DNA from: an uncultured Treponema sp.
GTDB lineage: Bacteria > Spirochaetota > Spirochaetia > Treponematales > Treponemataceae
Assembly: GCA_947165895.1 (NCBI GenBank)
Contig: CAMVCB010000006.1
Coordinates: forward strand, 62,001-126,000
Reading direction: 5' to 3'
Length of the DNA stretch: 64,000 nucleotides
Shown here piece after piece: positions 1-8,039 of the stretch. Made by a program: the position numbers and the translations under genes. Each line of letters starts with the position of its first letter. Within the stretch, counting starts at the first letter, position 1. The notes under the pieces were generated by a model. That model saw only the letters and a program-made list of their open reading frames with translations, ran no database searches and had not been told where the DNA came from.

Positions 1-194
1 GCGAGCATCTCAAAGAACTTCTCCCTCTTTCTACTGCACGTGCCCAGACCGTTAAGAAAGAGCTCATCGCCCGCGGAATTGAGGCAGAACGTCTTAACGC
101 TGTAGGACGCGGTTCCGAAAAGATGGTTACATCAAAGAAGGATGAAGCCTGGAAAAACCGCCGCGTAGAATTCATTTTGACCGAAAAGGAGTAG
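1..194 (+). CDS. OmpA-family C-terminal peptidoglycan-binding domain, 3' end only
   Basis: The open frame enters from the left edge and ends at the TAG at 192-194, giving the last 63 residues of a protein. They read as the end of an OmpA/MotB-type domain: an RAQTVKKELIARGI helix, then a VGRGSEK turn, then the closing WKNRRVEFILTEKE with the paired arginines typical of the domain's last strand. Such domains bind peptidoglycan from the periplasm and anchor an outer-membrane or lipoprotein partner. The N-terminal part lies outside the window, so the full architecture is unknown. Only 3 bases separate it from the next start, so the two genes are probably co-transcribed. Confidence 0.85.
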   Translation, partial: EHLKELLPLSTARAQTVKKELIARGIEAERLNAVGRGSEKMVTSKKDEAWKNRRVEFILTEKE

Positions 195-197
195 AGA

Positions 198-2144
198 ATG
201 AAAAATCTTAAAAATAAATTATTCATCATCTTTTCTTTGCTCTGTGCCCTCGCGCTTACCAGCTGTATGGATTTGTATGATGGCAGTGAAGTCCCGACAT
301 CCTTCAAGGTAACCTTTGACGGTAACGGCGGCTCATATATTGACGGTGGTATTGCAGCTACTACATATTCGCAGATTTACGCTTTTGCCGAGCAAAAGAA
401 TTTGATTGCAAATAAGTTTTCAAAGGCAAACTGCAAATTCTTAGGCTGGGCCGAAAGTGCAACAGCAACAACAGCAACCTTTGCCGACGAAGCCAACTTC
501 TCAACAAAAACCGACCGCACTCTGTATGCTATCTGGAGTGAAGTTACTTATACCGTTACTTTCGTAGGTAACGGTGGTTCTACTTCAGAAGGTAAAAATA
601 CTTATACTCAGGACTTTAAAGTTGGTGAAGAAAAAGCCCTTGAAAAAATGAAATTTGTAGCTCCAGAAGGAAAAACATTTAAAGGATGGACAGAAACAGC
701 TGGTACATCAACCTGTAATTATCATGATATGGATAAGATTTCTGTCAAGGAGGATCTTACCTTATATGCTGTTTGGATTTGGACTTCTAATGTTTGTACA
801 ATAACTTTTGAAGGTAATGATGGATCAACAGCTGGAGGTGCTACCTCTTATACCCAGGAATTAGAGATTGGTACAACTGAACCTTTAAGAGAAAATATGT
901 TTGTAAACCCTCCACAAGCTAAGTATTTTTATGGATGGGCAACTACAGCAAATGCTACAAGTAAAGACTATAGTGATGGACAGTCTTACCCTGCGTCTAG
1001 TCCAGCTGTAACTTTGTATGCTGTTTGGGTTGACACCAATTTATATGTATCTCCAAATGGTAATGATTCTAACTCTGGTTTGACTCATGATTTGGCATTT
1101 AAGACTCTGCAAAGGGTAGTAAAAGAAATTACAGATTCTAAAAAATACGGAGCAACTCTTGACTGGAATGTTTATATCGATGGTTCAGTAGAAGGTAATA
1201 CAAATATTGAAAACCTAATTGCAAAAAGCATTACTCTTGCTAAAGATCCAACAGTTGGAGTCACTACTGCTGAATTGAACGGTAGTAATAGTGGAACTGT
1301 ATTAAAAGTAAGTACGGATTCTGATATAAGAATTAACGATGTTACTATTACTGGAGGTAGGGCTACTGATGGTGCTGGAATTTATATTGATAATGCAAGT
1401 GCAAAAATTACATTGAATTCCGGTGCGAAAGTTTCTGATAACACAGCTACTAATGATGGTGCCGGAGTTTATATTAAGAAAGGACATTTTATTGTTAATG
1501 GTGGAGAAATCATTAGTAATACAGCTACACGTTATGGCGGAGGTGTTTGTATTGATTCTGGAGAAATGATTTTCCAAGACGGTTATATTGGAAAGCAGAA
1601 TGAAGGTAATAAGGCTGCTGAAGGTGCTGGAATTTATAATAAAGGTACTGTAAAAATGAGTTCTGGTCATATTACTAATAATGAGGCAAAAAACGGTAAT
1701 AATGGTAATGGTTGTGGTGTTTATAATTGTAACACAGGAATTTTTGAAATGAGTAGTGGTGCAATTACAAACAATTTTGCAGGTGTTGTACCTACTGGAG
1801 ATATAAATGTAACCTCGCGAGGAGGTGGAATTTATAATTCAGGTACAGTCAATCTTAAAGGTGATGCAATAATAGGAACTGCTACGCAAGCTTCAGACAG
1901 TTCATATTCAAATTATGCAAACCAATCTGGAGGAGGTATTTATAACGTTGGTGTTTTAACTTTTGAAGATAACTGTACTTGCTCAATTCAGGGAAACCAT
2001 GCAAAAGTTAGTGGTGGAGGTTTGTGGTTTTCTAGTACCTCTACCTTTACAAGTAATACATTCACAAGTACTGGAGATGTATTATCTGATACTAGAATTG
2101 TATTAAATCATGCAAATTCAAATTGGCAGATAAAAAAAGATTAA
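198..2144 (+). CDS. Lipoprotein with three InlB-type repeats and a right-handed beta-helix
   Basis: 648 residues. The N-terminus is a lipoprotein signal: charged MKNLKNK, a hydrophobic stretch, then LTSC with the acylated Cys at 23. Three Listeria-Bacteroides (InlB B) repeats follow at about 36-113, 116-193 and 199-275; each begins with a VTF.GNGGS-like strand, contains a GW motif and closes with LYA[IV]W. From about 279 a YVSPNGNDSNSG segment introduces a long Gly/Asn/Ser-rich region with GAGIY, GGGVC and GGGIY turns about every 30 residues, as expected of a pectin-lyase-like parallel beta-helix. No catalytic residues can be assigned. It is probably an exported surface protein for adhesion or polysaccharide contact (inference). 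The part after about position 780 is visibly more AT-rich than the first 600 bases. Confidence 0.8.
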   Translation: MKNLKNKLFIIFSLLCALALTSCMDLYDGSEVPTSFKVTFDGNGGSYIDGGIAATTYSQIYAFAEQKNLIANKFSKANCKFLGWAESATATTATFADEANFSTKTDRTLYAIWSEVTYTVTFVGNGGSTSEGKNTYTQDFKVGEEKALEKMKFVAPEGKTFKGWTETAGTSTCNYHDMDKISVKEDLTLYAVWIWTSNVCTITFEGNDGSTAGGATSYTQELEIGTTEPLRENMFVNPPQAKYFYGWATTANATSKDYSDGQSYPASSPAVTLYAVWVDTNLYVSPNGNDSNSGLTHDLAFKTLQRVVKEITDSKKYGATLDWNVYIDGSVEGNTNIENLIAKSITLAKDPTVGVTTAELNGSNSGTVLKVSTDSDIRINDVTITGGRATDGAGIYIDNASAKITLNSGAKVSDNTATNDGAGVYIKKGHFIVNGGEIISNTATRYGGGVCIDSGEMIFQDGYIGKQNEGNKAAEGAGIYNKGTVKMSSGHITNNEAKNGNNGNGCGVYNCNTGIFEMSSGAITNNFAGVVPTGDINVTSRGGGIYNSGTVNLKGDAIIGTATQASDSSYSNYANQSGGGIYNVGVLTFEDNCTCSIQGNHAKVSGGGLWFSSTSTFTSNTFTSTGDVLSDTRIVLNHANSNWQIKKD

Positions 2145-2205
2145 CTTTCTGTTACCCACCGCTGAAGTGCATCCCAATTATTGGACACTTTACCTAGGCT
2201 GGTTT

Positions 2206-2245
2206 AAGGACTGATTCCTAAAATATTTAGGAGTCAGTCCTTTTT
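2206..2245 (+). terminator. Strong intrinsic terminator after the InlB-repeat lipoprotein
   Basis: AAGGACTGA pairs with TCAGTCCTT and, after a T/G mismatch, TCCTAAA pairs with TTTAGGA around an ATA loop. A run of five T follows. The long stem and U-tract make a convincing Rho-independent terminator 61 bases after the stop codon. Confidence 0.85.
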
Positions 2246-2316
2246 ATTTTCCCTTAATTCTCTTTTTATTGTACCAAGATAAATATTCAATTAATTCTTT
2301 TTGGAAATTTGTTTTA

Positions 2317-2479
2317 CCTAAAAAAAAATGATTTTGCGTTAGCAAAATCGAATCCGTGTGGCAAACCTCTTATTCATTCTGCATTACCATTACATCCGTT
2401 ACCAGCAGCTTGCCCAAAAATTCCATCCTATCCGTGAAAATCCGTGTCCATCCGCGTTCATCCGTGTCAAAAAAACTTT
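2317..2479. repeat. Hairpin-plus-decamer repeat, copy 1
   Basis: The copy opens with an A-run and a perfect hairpin (ATTTTGC, loop GTTA, GCAAAAT at 2331-2348). It continues through ATCCGTGTGGCAAA and a conserved filler and ends in four ATCCG[TC]G units spaced 10 bases apart (about 2429-2467). It is nearly identical to the copies at 2491 and 3660. Together with copy 2 it fills the 2246-2694 gap, in which I see no gene. Confidence 0.85.
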
Positions 2480-2490
2480 GTGAGGGATTT

Positions 2491-2686
2491 ACTTAAAAAA
2501 ATGATTTTGCGTTAGCAAAATGGTATTCCGTAGGAATAAGGATTCCGTAGGAATCCACAATCCGTGTGACAAAACTCTTATTCATCCTGCATTACCATTA
2601 CTTCCATTACCAGCAGCTTGCCTAAAAATTCCATCCTATCCGTGAAAATCCGTGTCCATCCGCGTTCATCCGTGTCAAAAAAAACA
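2491..2686. repeat. Hairpin-plus-decamer repeat, copy 2
   Basis: It has the same plan as copy 1 plus two extra small hairpins: TATTCC-GTA-GGAATA at 2524-2538 and GGATTCC-GTA-GGAATCC at 2540-2556. The ATTTTGC/GCAAAAT hairpin is at 2504-2521. It ends in the ATCCGTG decamer array just before the stop codon of the minus-strand Rpn gene, so it is the 3' flank of that gene. The linker between copies 1 and 2 (ACTTTGTGAGG) recurs between copies 3 and 4, so the repeats were duplicated as a pair. Confidence 0.85.
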
Positions 2687-2694
2687 ATGTACGT

Positions 2695-3540
2695 CTAAGC
2701 TTTTTTCTGTGCTTTTTCGCCCACGATTTCCAGCACTCTTTCAGTTGTCATTTTAAGGGATTTTGCAATTATTTCAACAGAAACACCGTTTTCGTAAAAC
2801 TCTATGGCAGCTTCGATAGTCTTCTGCTGGGCGCCTTCTTTTATGGCAGCCCTTCTAATATCTCTGTCATGTAAATTCATAGCGGCGTAATCACTCCTGA
2901 AGTTCTCGTTATCTTTGATTTTCTCAACCAGCTTTGAAAGACGTTTTGTAAAATCATCTTTTCCCGGTTCATTGGTACTTATAAAATGTAGAAAGGCTTT
3001 GATTTTTTCATCCTTTTCAGCTTCATATGCACTTGCATTATAAATCACAGTAAGACTTTTGTCATTCAAATTAACTTCCGCATTTTCTTTACAGATATTC
3101 TGGAATGTATAACACGGCAGACCGTATGAAAGTTTATTTTCTTCATCAATGAAGAATGGATCCTGTTTGCAGATGAAAAGAATATAACTTTCCTTCAATT
3201 CTGGATAATCCTGACCTTTCATAAGACTGTCCATATCTATCATTGACTGATAATATCGCGTGCGCTTGCCAAGTGCTTCCTGGGGATAGCACTGTAATTC
3301 TACATCGATAATCTTGTCCTCATCTTTCAAATAAACATCAAGGCGGACACCTTTTGTTGTGTAAAATGGCTTGATTGCTTTTTCAAGCTCCGGATATTCA
3401 ACGTGGCCTACTTTAAGGTGAAGAAGCCGTTCGATAAGTTCTGCACAAATCTCAGGATTTCGCATGACTTCCTGAAACATACCATCGTCTGCAAAAGTGA
3501 GCTTATCCACAGGCTTTTTGTCATAAATTGTGTTTGTCAT
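2695..3540 (-). CDS. Rpn family PD-(D/E)XK nuclease / putative transposase
   Basis: 281 residues. The core matches the PDDEXK_2 group, whose members are annotated as recombination-promoting nucleases: FADDGMFQEVMRNPEICAELIERLL at about 16-40, then GVRLDVYLKDEDKIIDVELQ at about 65-84 carrying the D...ExQ metal-binding signature, then GKRTRYYQSMIDMDSLMKG, YPELKESYILFIC and YTFQNICKE. The C-terminus has a coiled segment and a short helical tail (VSVEIIAKSLKMTTERVLEIV). The start is supported by TGAGG upstream of the ATG. It is related to, but clearly divergent from, the Rpn gene at 3961-4785. An intact D/E/Q triad suggests it is active; the real substrate of this family is poorly defined. Confidence 0.85.
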   Translation of the reverse strand: MTNTIYDKKPVDKLTFADDGMFQEVMRNPEICAELIERLLHLKVGHVEYPELEKAIKPFYTTKGVRLDVYLKDEDKIIDVELQCYPQEALGKRTRYYQSMIDMDSLMKGQDYPELKESYILFICKQDPFFIDEENKLSYGLPCYTFQNICKENAEVNLNDKSLTVIYNASAYEAEKDEKIKAFLHFISTNEPGKDDFTKRLSKLVEKIKDNENFRSDYAAMNLHDRDIRRAAIKEGAQQKTIEAAIEFYENGVSVEIIAKSLKMTTERVLEIVGEKAQKKA

Positions 3541-3659
3541 AAGGGAACCTCATATAACTAGTTTTTTTTAACAAAAAAGTTCTATATATAAAGTCCCCCG
3601 GAACTTTAAATTCCGGCAATGTTTTGGAAAAAAAATTAAAAAAAAATGATATTATGCTT
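3541..3659 (-). promoter_or_regulatory. Upstream region of the first Rpn gene with a shared 25-bp block
   Basis: On the minus strand this region holds ATTGCCGGAATTT (plus-strand 3608-3620), an AAAGT...ACTTT inverted repeat, a TATATA -10-like box near 3585 and TGAGG before the start codon. The 25 bases at 3608-3632 recur exactly at 4823-4847 upstream of the second Rpn gene. ATTGCCGGAATTT may supply a TTGCCG -35-like box. No open frame of note. Confidence 0.5.
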
Positions 3660-3855
3660 ACCTAAAAAAAAAGATTTTGCGTTAGCAAAATTGGATTCTC
3701 TGGGAATTAGGATTCCGTAGGAATCCAAAATCCGTGTGACAAACCTATTATTCATTCTGCATTACCATTACTTTCGTTACCATCAGCTTGCCCAAAAATT
3801 CCATCCTATCCGTGAAAATCCGTGTCTATCCGCGTTCATCCGTGTCAAAAAAACT
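3660..3855. repeat. Hairpin-plus-decamer repeat, copy 3
   Basis: The ATTTTGC-GTTA-GCAAAAT hairpin is at 3674-3691 and GGATTCC-GTA-GGAATCC at 3710-3726. The common filler follows, then four ATCCG[TC]G units at 10-base spacing (about 3808-3846). It has only scattered mismatches to copy 2. It lies between the two Rpn genes, with no gene inside. Confidence 0.85.
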
Positions 3856-3868
3856 TTGTGAGGAATTT

Positions 3869-3952
3869 ACTTAAAAAAAATGATTTTGCGTTAGCAAAAT
3901 GGTATTCCGCAGGAATAAGGATTCCGTAGAAATCCTCAATCCGTGTGGCAAC
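3869..3952. repeat. Truncated hairpin repeat, copy 4
   Basis: It contains the ATTTTGC-GTTA-GCAAAAT hairpin (3883-3900) and the two GTA/GCA-loop hairpins, one with a single mismatch. It stops after ATCCGTGTGGCAA, directly before the stop codon of the second Rpn gene. The filler and decamer array are missing. Confidence 0.8.
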
Positions 3953-3960
3953 TTTTAATT

Positions 3961-4785
3961 TTACTTTTTCAGTGCTTCCAGCACCAGCTCCAGAGGAGCT
4001 TTCATTTTTTGTGCTGCAACTTCCGGTGAAGCATTATAATCATGAACCAGCATTACGGCAGCTTCAACAGCCTTCTGTTCTGCACCGGCTTCCTTACCGC
4101 TTTCAAAATCATATGCTCTCTGTCTTTCCCATTCCATATACTGCTTCTTCCATTGCGTATTATGCTTTGCGTCCTCTGCCAGCCGGGCAACTTTCTTAGA
4201 AAAGTTATCGCCTGCTTTCTGGCCGGCAACCAGCTTTAGAAATTCCTTCTGTTTTTCATTCAGTATTTTATCATAGTTATCAGCAATGTAAAAGATTTTG
4301 TAAGCCCGGTCGTTAAGACGAAGCTTTGGAGTTTCCAGACACAAATTTTCAAAGTGATAGCATGGTAGCCCCTTCTGGAATATATCCGGAATGCAGATAA
4401 AGATAACGTATGAGTTTTTCAATTCCTTATACGTCTGTCCTGATTTTAAACAGTCCACATCAATTGTGCCCTGATAGTAACGGGCCCGTTCAGCCAGCTC
4501 TTTTGTATCCGTCGCCTGAAGCTCAATGTTGTAGGCATCTTTTTCATTCTTAGCATAAATATCCAGCCGGATTCCCTTGCTGCCGAAATCTGTTTCAATT
4601 ACTTCTTCACCCCGCATTTCAATGCGGTCAATTTCGATTTCCAAAAGTATTTCCAGCAGCTCCTTACAGACATCAGGGTTGTGTCTCATTACTTTGTAAA
4701 AGATAAAGTTGTTTGCAATTGTAGCCCGTTCCCATTTTTCTTCCGGTGTGAGCGGCTGTTCTTTATTTATTCTTGTATCGCTCAT
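3961..4785 (-). CDS. Rpn family PD-(D/E)XK nuclease / putative transposase
   Basis: 274 residues from the ATG at 4785, chosen because GGAGG lies 7-8 bases upstream; an in-frame ATG at 4824 would add 13 residues inside the promoter region. The signature GIRLDIYAKNEKDAYNIELQ keeps the D...ExQ metal site, and the flanking motifs RARYYQGTIDVDCLKSG, YKELKNSYVIFIC and YHFENLC line up with the neighbouring Rpn protein. The C-terminus (EAGAEQKAVEAAV, then EVAAQKMKAPLELVLEALKK) is the same helical tail. The two proteins share layout and motifs but differ at most positions, while the surrounding DNA repeats are nearly identical. Confidence 0.85.
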   Translation of the reverse strand: MSDTRINKEQPLTPEEKWERATIANNFIFYKVMRHNPDVCKELLEILLEIEIDRIEMRGEEVIETDFGSKGIRLDIYAKNEKDAYNIELQATDTKELAERARYYQGTIDVDCLKSGQTYKELKNSYVIFICIPDIFQKGLPCYHFENLCLETPKLRLNDRAYKIFYIADNYDKILNEKQKEFLKLVAGQKAGDNFSKKVARLAEDAKHNTQWKKQYMEWERQRAYDFESGKEAGAEQKAVEAAVMLVHDYNASPEVAAQKMKAPLELVLEALKK

Positions 4786-5008
4786 ACAAAATCCTCCATA
4801 CCTTAATATGGATTTTTTTTGCAAATTCCGGCAATGTTTTGGAAAAATTCTGAATATTTTTCCTTCCTGGGCAGATGTTGTGGCATTTTTAAGCAGAACT
4901 GCGCCGAGAATTGAGCAGCGCGAAGCGGCAGCCGGAGCGAGCTTTGCGAGTGAGGATGCTGACCGTTAGGGAACTGCGAAATGCGACTGGGAAGGTGGCA
5001 CTTCGCCA
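4786..5008. other. Intergenic region: shared Rpn 5' block and a GC-rich stretch
   Basis: 4823-4847 is identical to 3608-3632 upstream of the other Rpn gene. From about 4889 to 5005 the sequence turns GC-rich (GCGCCGAG, GCGCGAAGCGGCAGCCGG, GGAGCGAGC), in contrast with its AT-rich surroundings. It contains short inverted motifs such as GAGCGAGCTTTGCGAG but no open frame worth calling. It could be a remnant of a transferred element or a structured RNA; I cannot decide. Confidence 0.45.
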
Positions 5009-5037
5009 TTGTCTAAACGGGGATTTTTCTGTATTAT
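5009..5037 (+). promoter_or_regulatory. guaB promoter
   Basis: TTGTCT at 5009-5014 and TATTAT at 5032-5037 are separated by 17 bases, a good sigma-70 pair. Transcription should start near 5044. AAAGAGG at 5050-5056 is the ribosome-binding site for the ATG at 5063. I looked for a purine riboswitch and saw none. Confidence 0.7.
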
Positions 5038-5062
5038 ATCCGATTAAATAAAGAGGTAATAC

Positions 5063-6568
5063 ATGGCATATTTTTTTGAAGAAGAATCCCGCACATTCGA
5101 TGAGTATCTGTTGGTTCCGGGCTATACTGGCCCTGATTGTATTCCGGCAAATGTGAGTTTGCAGACTCCGGTTGTCCGCTACAATAAGAAAAAGGGTGAA
5201 AAATGCCCCCTTACAATGAATATTCCTATGGTTAGTGCGGTTATGCAGGCGGTTTCTGATGATAAGCTGGCTGTTGCACTGGCAAAAGAGGGAGGAATCT
5301 CTTTTATTTTTGGTTCTCAGACTATTGAAAATCAGGCTGCCATGGTTGCCCGGGTAAAAGACTATAAGGCCGGCTTTGTTTCTTCTGATACTAATATTCG
5401 TCCTGATCAGACTTTGACTGAGCTTGTTGCCGCAATTGAAGTTACCGGTCACTCTACTGTTGCCGTTACAGAAGACGGTTCTGCAAACGGTAAGCTGCTT
5501 GGAATTATTACTGAGCGCGATTTCAGAATCAATCACTGCGCTCCTGACGCTAAGGTTTCTGAATATATGACTCCGCTTAAAGACCTTGTAAAGGCTGAAG
5601 ACGGAATTACTCTTGAAGAAGCTAACAATTTGATTTGGGCTCACAAAATCAATCAGCTTCCTGTTGTTGATAAAAATGGAAATCTTTTGTACCTGGTATT
5701 CCGTAAGGATGCTGCCAGCCACACTGAACATCCTCTTGAGCTTCTGGACAGCAAAAAACGCTATATTGTTGGAGCTGGTATTAATACCCGCGATTATATG
5801 GAGCGTGTTCCGGCTCTTTTGAAGGCTGGTGTTGATGTAATGACTCTGGACTCTTCTGAAGGATTTACTGAATGGCAGCGCCGTGCTTTGCAGGACATTC
5901 ACGCAAAATGGCCGAATGCCAAGATTGGAGCCGGTAACGTTGTTGATGCTGAAGGCTTTAACTTCCTTGCTGATGCTGGTGCTGACTTTGTAAAAATCGG
6001 TATTGGCGGCGGTTCTATCTGTATTACCCGCGAACAGAAGGGTATTGGCCGCGGTCAGGCAACAGCAACAATTGAAGTTGCTAAGGCCCGCGACGCTTAC
6101 TACGAAAAAACTGGTATTTATGTTCCAATCTGTTCTGACGGTGGTATTGTTTATGACCATCATATTACACTGGCCCTTGCTATGGGTGCTGACTTTGTAA
6201 TGCTTGGCCGCTACTTTGCCCGCTTTGATGAATCTCCTACAAACAAGCTGATTGTAAACGGCAACTACGTTAAGGAATACTGGGGTGAAGGTTCTAACCG
6301 TGCCCGCAACTGGCAGCGTTATGATCTGGGCGGTAAAAAAGGCATGGCTTTTGAAGAGGGCGTTGATTCTTACGTTCCTTATGCCGGGGCACTTCACGAT
6401 AACGTTACCCTTACGACAAGCAAGGTTATTCACGCTATGTGTAACTGTGGTGCTGTTTCTATTCCTGAGCTTCAGGAAAAAGCAAAAATTACCCGCGTAA
6501 GTTCTGCTTCTATCCGTGAAGGCGGCGCTCACGACGTTATTGTTAAAAATTCTATAAAGGCTAATTAA
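5063..6568 (+). CDS. guaB: IMP dehydrogenase, Tritrichomonas foetus-like type
   Basis: 501 residues. It oxidises IMP to XMP with NAD+, the committed step to guanine nucleotides, in the cytoplasm. The active-site loop [20 protein letters not shown] carries the catalytic Cys at 320; a CBS pair sits at about 100-220. The flap motif RARNWQRYD supplies Arg419-Tyr420, the base pair known in this family. The sequence departs from ordinary bacterial GuaB (usual loop GPGSICTTR). It is strikingly close to what I recall of the protist T. foetus enzyme (503 residues, Cys319, Arg418-Tyr419), including its N-terminal FNEYLL/FDEYLL region and the MCNCGA and [11 protein letters not shown]-terminus. It heads a purine salvage block with the permease and adenine deaminase that follow. 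Confidence 0.95.
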   Translation: MAYFFEEESRTFDEYLLVPGYTGPDCIPANVSLQTPVVRYNKKKGEKCPLTMNIPMVSAVMQAVSDDKLAVALAKEGGISFIFGSQTIENQAAMVARVKDYKAGFVSSDTNIRPDQTLTELVAAIEVTGHSTVAVTEDGSANGKLLGIITERDFRINHCAPDAKVSEYMTPLKDLVKAEDGITLEEANNLIWAHKINQLPVVDKNGNLLYLVFRKDAASHTEHPLELLDSKKRYIVGAGINTRDYMERVPALLKAGVDVMTLDSSEGFTEWQRRALQDIHAKWPNAKIGAGNVVDAEGFNFLADAGADFVKIGIGGGSICITREQKGIGRGQATATIEVAKARDAYYEKTGIYVPICSDGGIVYDHHITLALAMGADFVMLGRYFARFDESPTNKLIVNGNYVKEYWGEGSNRARNWQRYDLGGKKGMAFEEGVDSYVPYAGALHDNVTLTTSKVIHAMCNCGAVSIPELQEKAKITRVSSASIREGGAHDVIVKNSIKAN

Positions 6569-6573
6569 TTAAT

Positions 6574-6648
6574 AGCCACAGATGGGACGCAGATAAACAC
6601 AGATATAAAATGCTTATCTGTGGACATCTGTGTTTATCTGTGGCCGTT
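6574..6648. repeat. Inverted repeat built from CACAGAT/ATCTGTG units
   Basis: The left arm (GCCACAGAT, AGATAAACACAGATATAA) is complementary to the right arm (TTATCTGTG, ATCTGTGTTTATCTGTGGC), giving an imperfect stem of about 32 bases between guaB and the permease. The units belong to the same ATCYGTG family seen at 9912-9939 and, as ATCCGTG, beside the Rpn genes. It is followed by a T-run at 6651-6656, so it may double as a terminator. Confidence 0.75.
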
Positions 6649-6690
6649 TTTTTTCTTTATTTTTTGATAATCCCCGTGTATTCTTTAACT

Positions 6691-7998
6691 ATGGAAAAAT
6701 TCTTTCATATTAAGGAAAGCGGCTCTGATGTAAAAACCGAAATAATAGCAGGCTTTTCTACCTTTATGACTATGGCCTATATCCTTGCTGTCAATCCTCT
6801 GATTCTTTCTGATTGCGGAATGGATTTTACCAGGGTTTTTGCGGCTACGGCTATTGCATCGGCGATTGCTTGCTTTGTAATGGGCTTTTATGCAAACCTG
6901 CCTTTTGGCCTTTCTGCTGGTATGGGACTCAATGCAATGTTTGCCTATACAATCTGTAATTCCATGGGATATTCCTGGCACTGGGCTCTCAGCGCCGTTC
7001 TGGTTGAAGGCCTGATTTTTATTCTTCTTACTGTTACAAATGTCCGCGAAGCAATTGTAGAATGTATTCCTTCAAATCTTAAAAAATCAATCGGGGCCGG
7101 GGTCGGGCTTTATGTGGCCTATATCGGCTTAAAAAACGGTAACGTAATAGTGGCCGATAAGGAGACTATTACTGCGATTAATTCTGAATGGTTTACGGGA
7201 GCTCCCTTTCTGACAGTTATTGGTGTTATTATTACCGGTGTTCTGCTTGTCAGAAAAGTTCGCGGTGCAATCCTGATTGGTATTTTTTTAGTTACTCTTC
7301 TTGGTATTCCTTTTGGCGTAACTCATTACAGCGGGGGCAGCTATCTGCCTTCTGCTCCATATTTCTGTCAGTTTTCCTTTGCTGATATTTTTTCAAGCGG
7401 AAAGTCGATTTCTGATTTTATAATAATTACAATCACGCTTTTGTATGTTGATATGTTTGATACGGTGGGAACGCTGATTGCCTGCGCCGGTAAATCGAAT
7501 ATGATAAGGGAAGATGGTTCCATTCCTCATACTAAGCAGGCTTTGATGGCAGATGCTGTTGGAACTACTGCCGGAGCAATATTCGGAACTTCTACCATAA
7601 CAACCTTTGTTGAAAGTTCAACCGGTGTGGCAGAGGGGGGGCGAACTGGTCTTACGGCAGTTGTCGTAGGAATCCTCTTTCTTTTAGCACTTTTTCTTGA
7701 GCCTCTTTTTGGTTCAATTCCCTCTGCGGCTACTGCGTCAGCCCTTATACTTGTAGGGGGCATGATGATAACTCCTGTGAAGGATATAGATTATTCTGAT
7801 TATACAGAGCTGATTCCGGCCTTTCTTACAATCATTATGATGATCTGCTCTTCAAGTATTTCTGACGGAATTCTTTTTGGCATTTTATCTTATGTAATTA
7901 TAAAAGCCCTTACTGGCCGCATAAAACAATTGAAGATGATGACCTGTGTCGTCGCACTTCTTTTTGTAATCCGGATAATTATTGGAATACTCACCTGA
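6691..7998 (+). CDS. NCS2/AzgA-family purine permease
   Basis: 435 residues from the ATG at 6691. An upstream in-frame ATG at 6610 would translate part of the inverted repeat and is rejected. It imports purine bases (adenine, guanine or hypoxanthine) across the inner membrane, probably with protons. Family motifs: EIIAGFSTFMTMAYILAVNP at the start, SAGMGLNAMFAY, GAGVGLYVAYIGLKNG, LLYVDMFDTVGTLIACAGK, GTSTITTFVESSTGVAEGGRTGLTAVV, and about 12 hydrophobic segments. Position between guaB and ade supports purine salvage. There is no ribosome-binding site; TATTCT at 6679-6684 lies 6 bases before the ATG, suggesting a leaderless mRNA. Confidence 0.9.
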   Translation: MEKFFHIKESGSDVKTEIIAGFSTFMTMAYILAVNPLILSDCGMDFTRVFAATAIASAIACFVMGFYANLPFGLSAGMGLNAMFAYTICNSMGYSWHWALSAVLVEGLIFILLTVTNVREAIVECIPSNLKKSIGAGVGLYVAYIGLKNGNVIVADKETITAINSEWFTGAPFLTVIGVIITGVLLVRKVRGAILIGIFLVTLLGIPFGVTHYSGGSYLPSAPYFCQFSFADIFSSGKSISDFIIITITLLYVDMFDTVGTLIACAGKSNMIREDGSIPHTKQALMADAVGTTAGAIFGTSTITTFVESSTGVAEGGRTGLTAVVVGILFLLALFLEPLFGSIPSAATASALILVGGMMITPVKDIDYSDYTELIPAFLTIIMMICSSSISDGILFGILSYVIIKALTGRIKQLKMMTCVVALLFVIRIIIGILT

Positions 7999-8039
7999 TG
8001 TAAAAAGTCTATATAGAAAGGATATTTAAGAAGATTAAT

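Noticed and set aside
2150-2205. Possible insertion-sequence end (CCAATTATTGGACACTTT) after the lipoprotein gene
   Set aside because: No transposase, no matching inverted partner and no target-site duplication visible.
2317-3952. Possible CRISPR array
   Set aside because: The repeats are long, few and irregularly spaced, contain internal hairpins, lie beside Rpn genes and have no spacer-like unique units or cas genes.
4980-5015. Eleven-codon ATG frame in the GC-rich region before guaB
   Set aside because: Too short, no ribosome-binding site, and it runs into the promoter.
4850-5062. Purine riboswitch upstream of guaB, and likewise before the permease at 6691
   Set aside because: No three-way-junction core or conserved loop sequences could be aligned; the 6574-6648 structure is a repeat-built stem.
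4889-6532. A 547-codon open frame on the minus strand opposite guaB
   Set aside because: It is a codon-bias shadow of guaB: the translation is rich in Asn/Ser/Arg with no motif, and guaB is unmistakable on the plus strand.
6610-6690. N-terminal extension of the purine permease from ATG 6610
   Set aside because: It would translate the inverted repeat; homology begins at MEKFFHIKES (6691).
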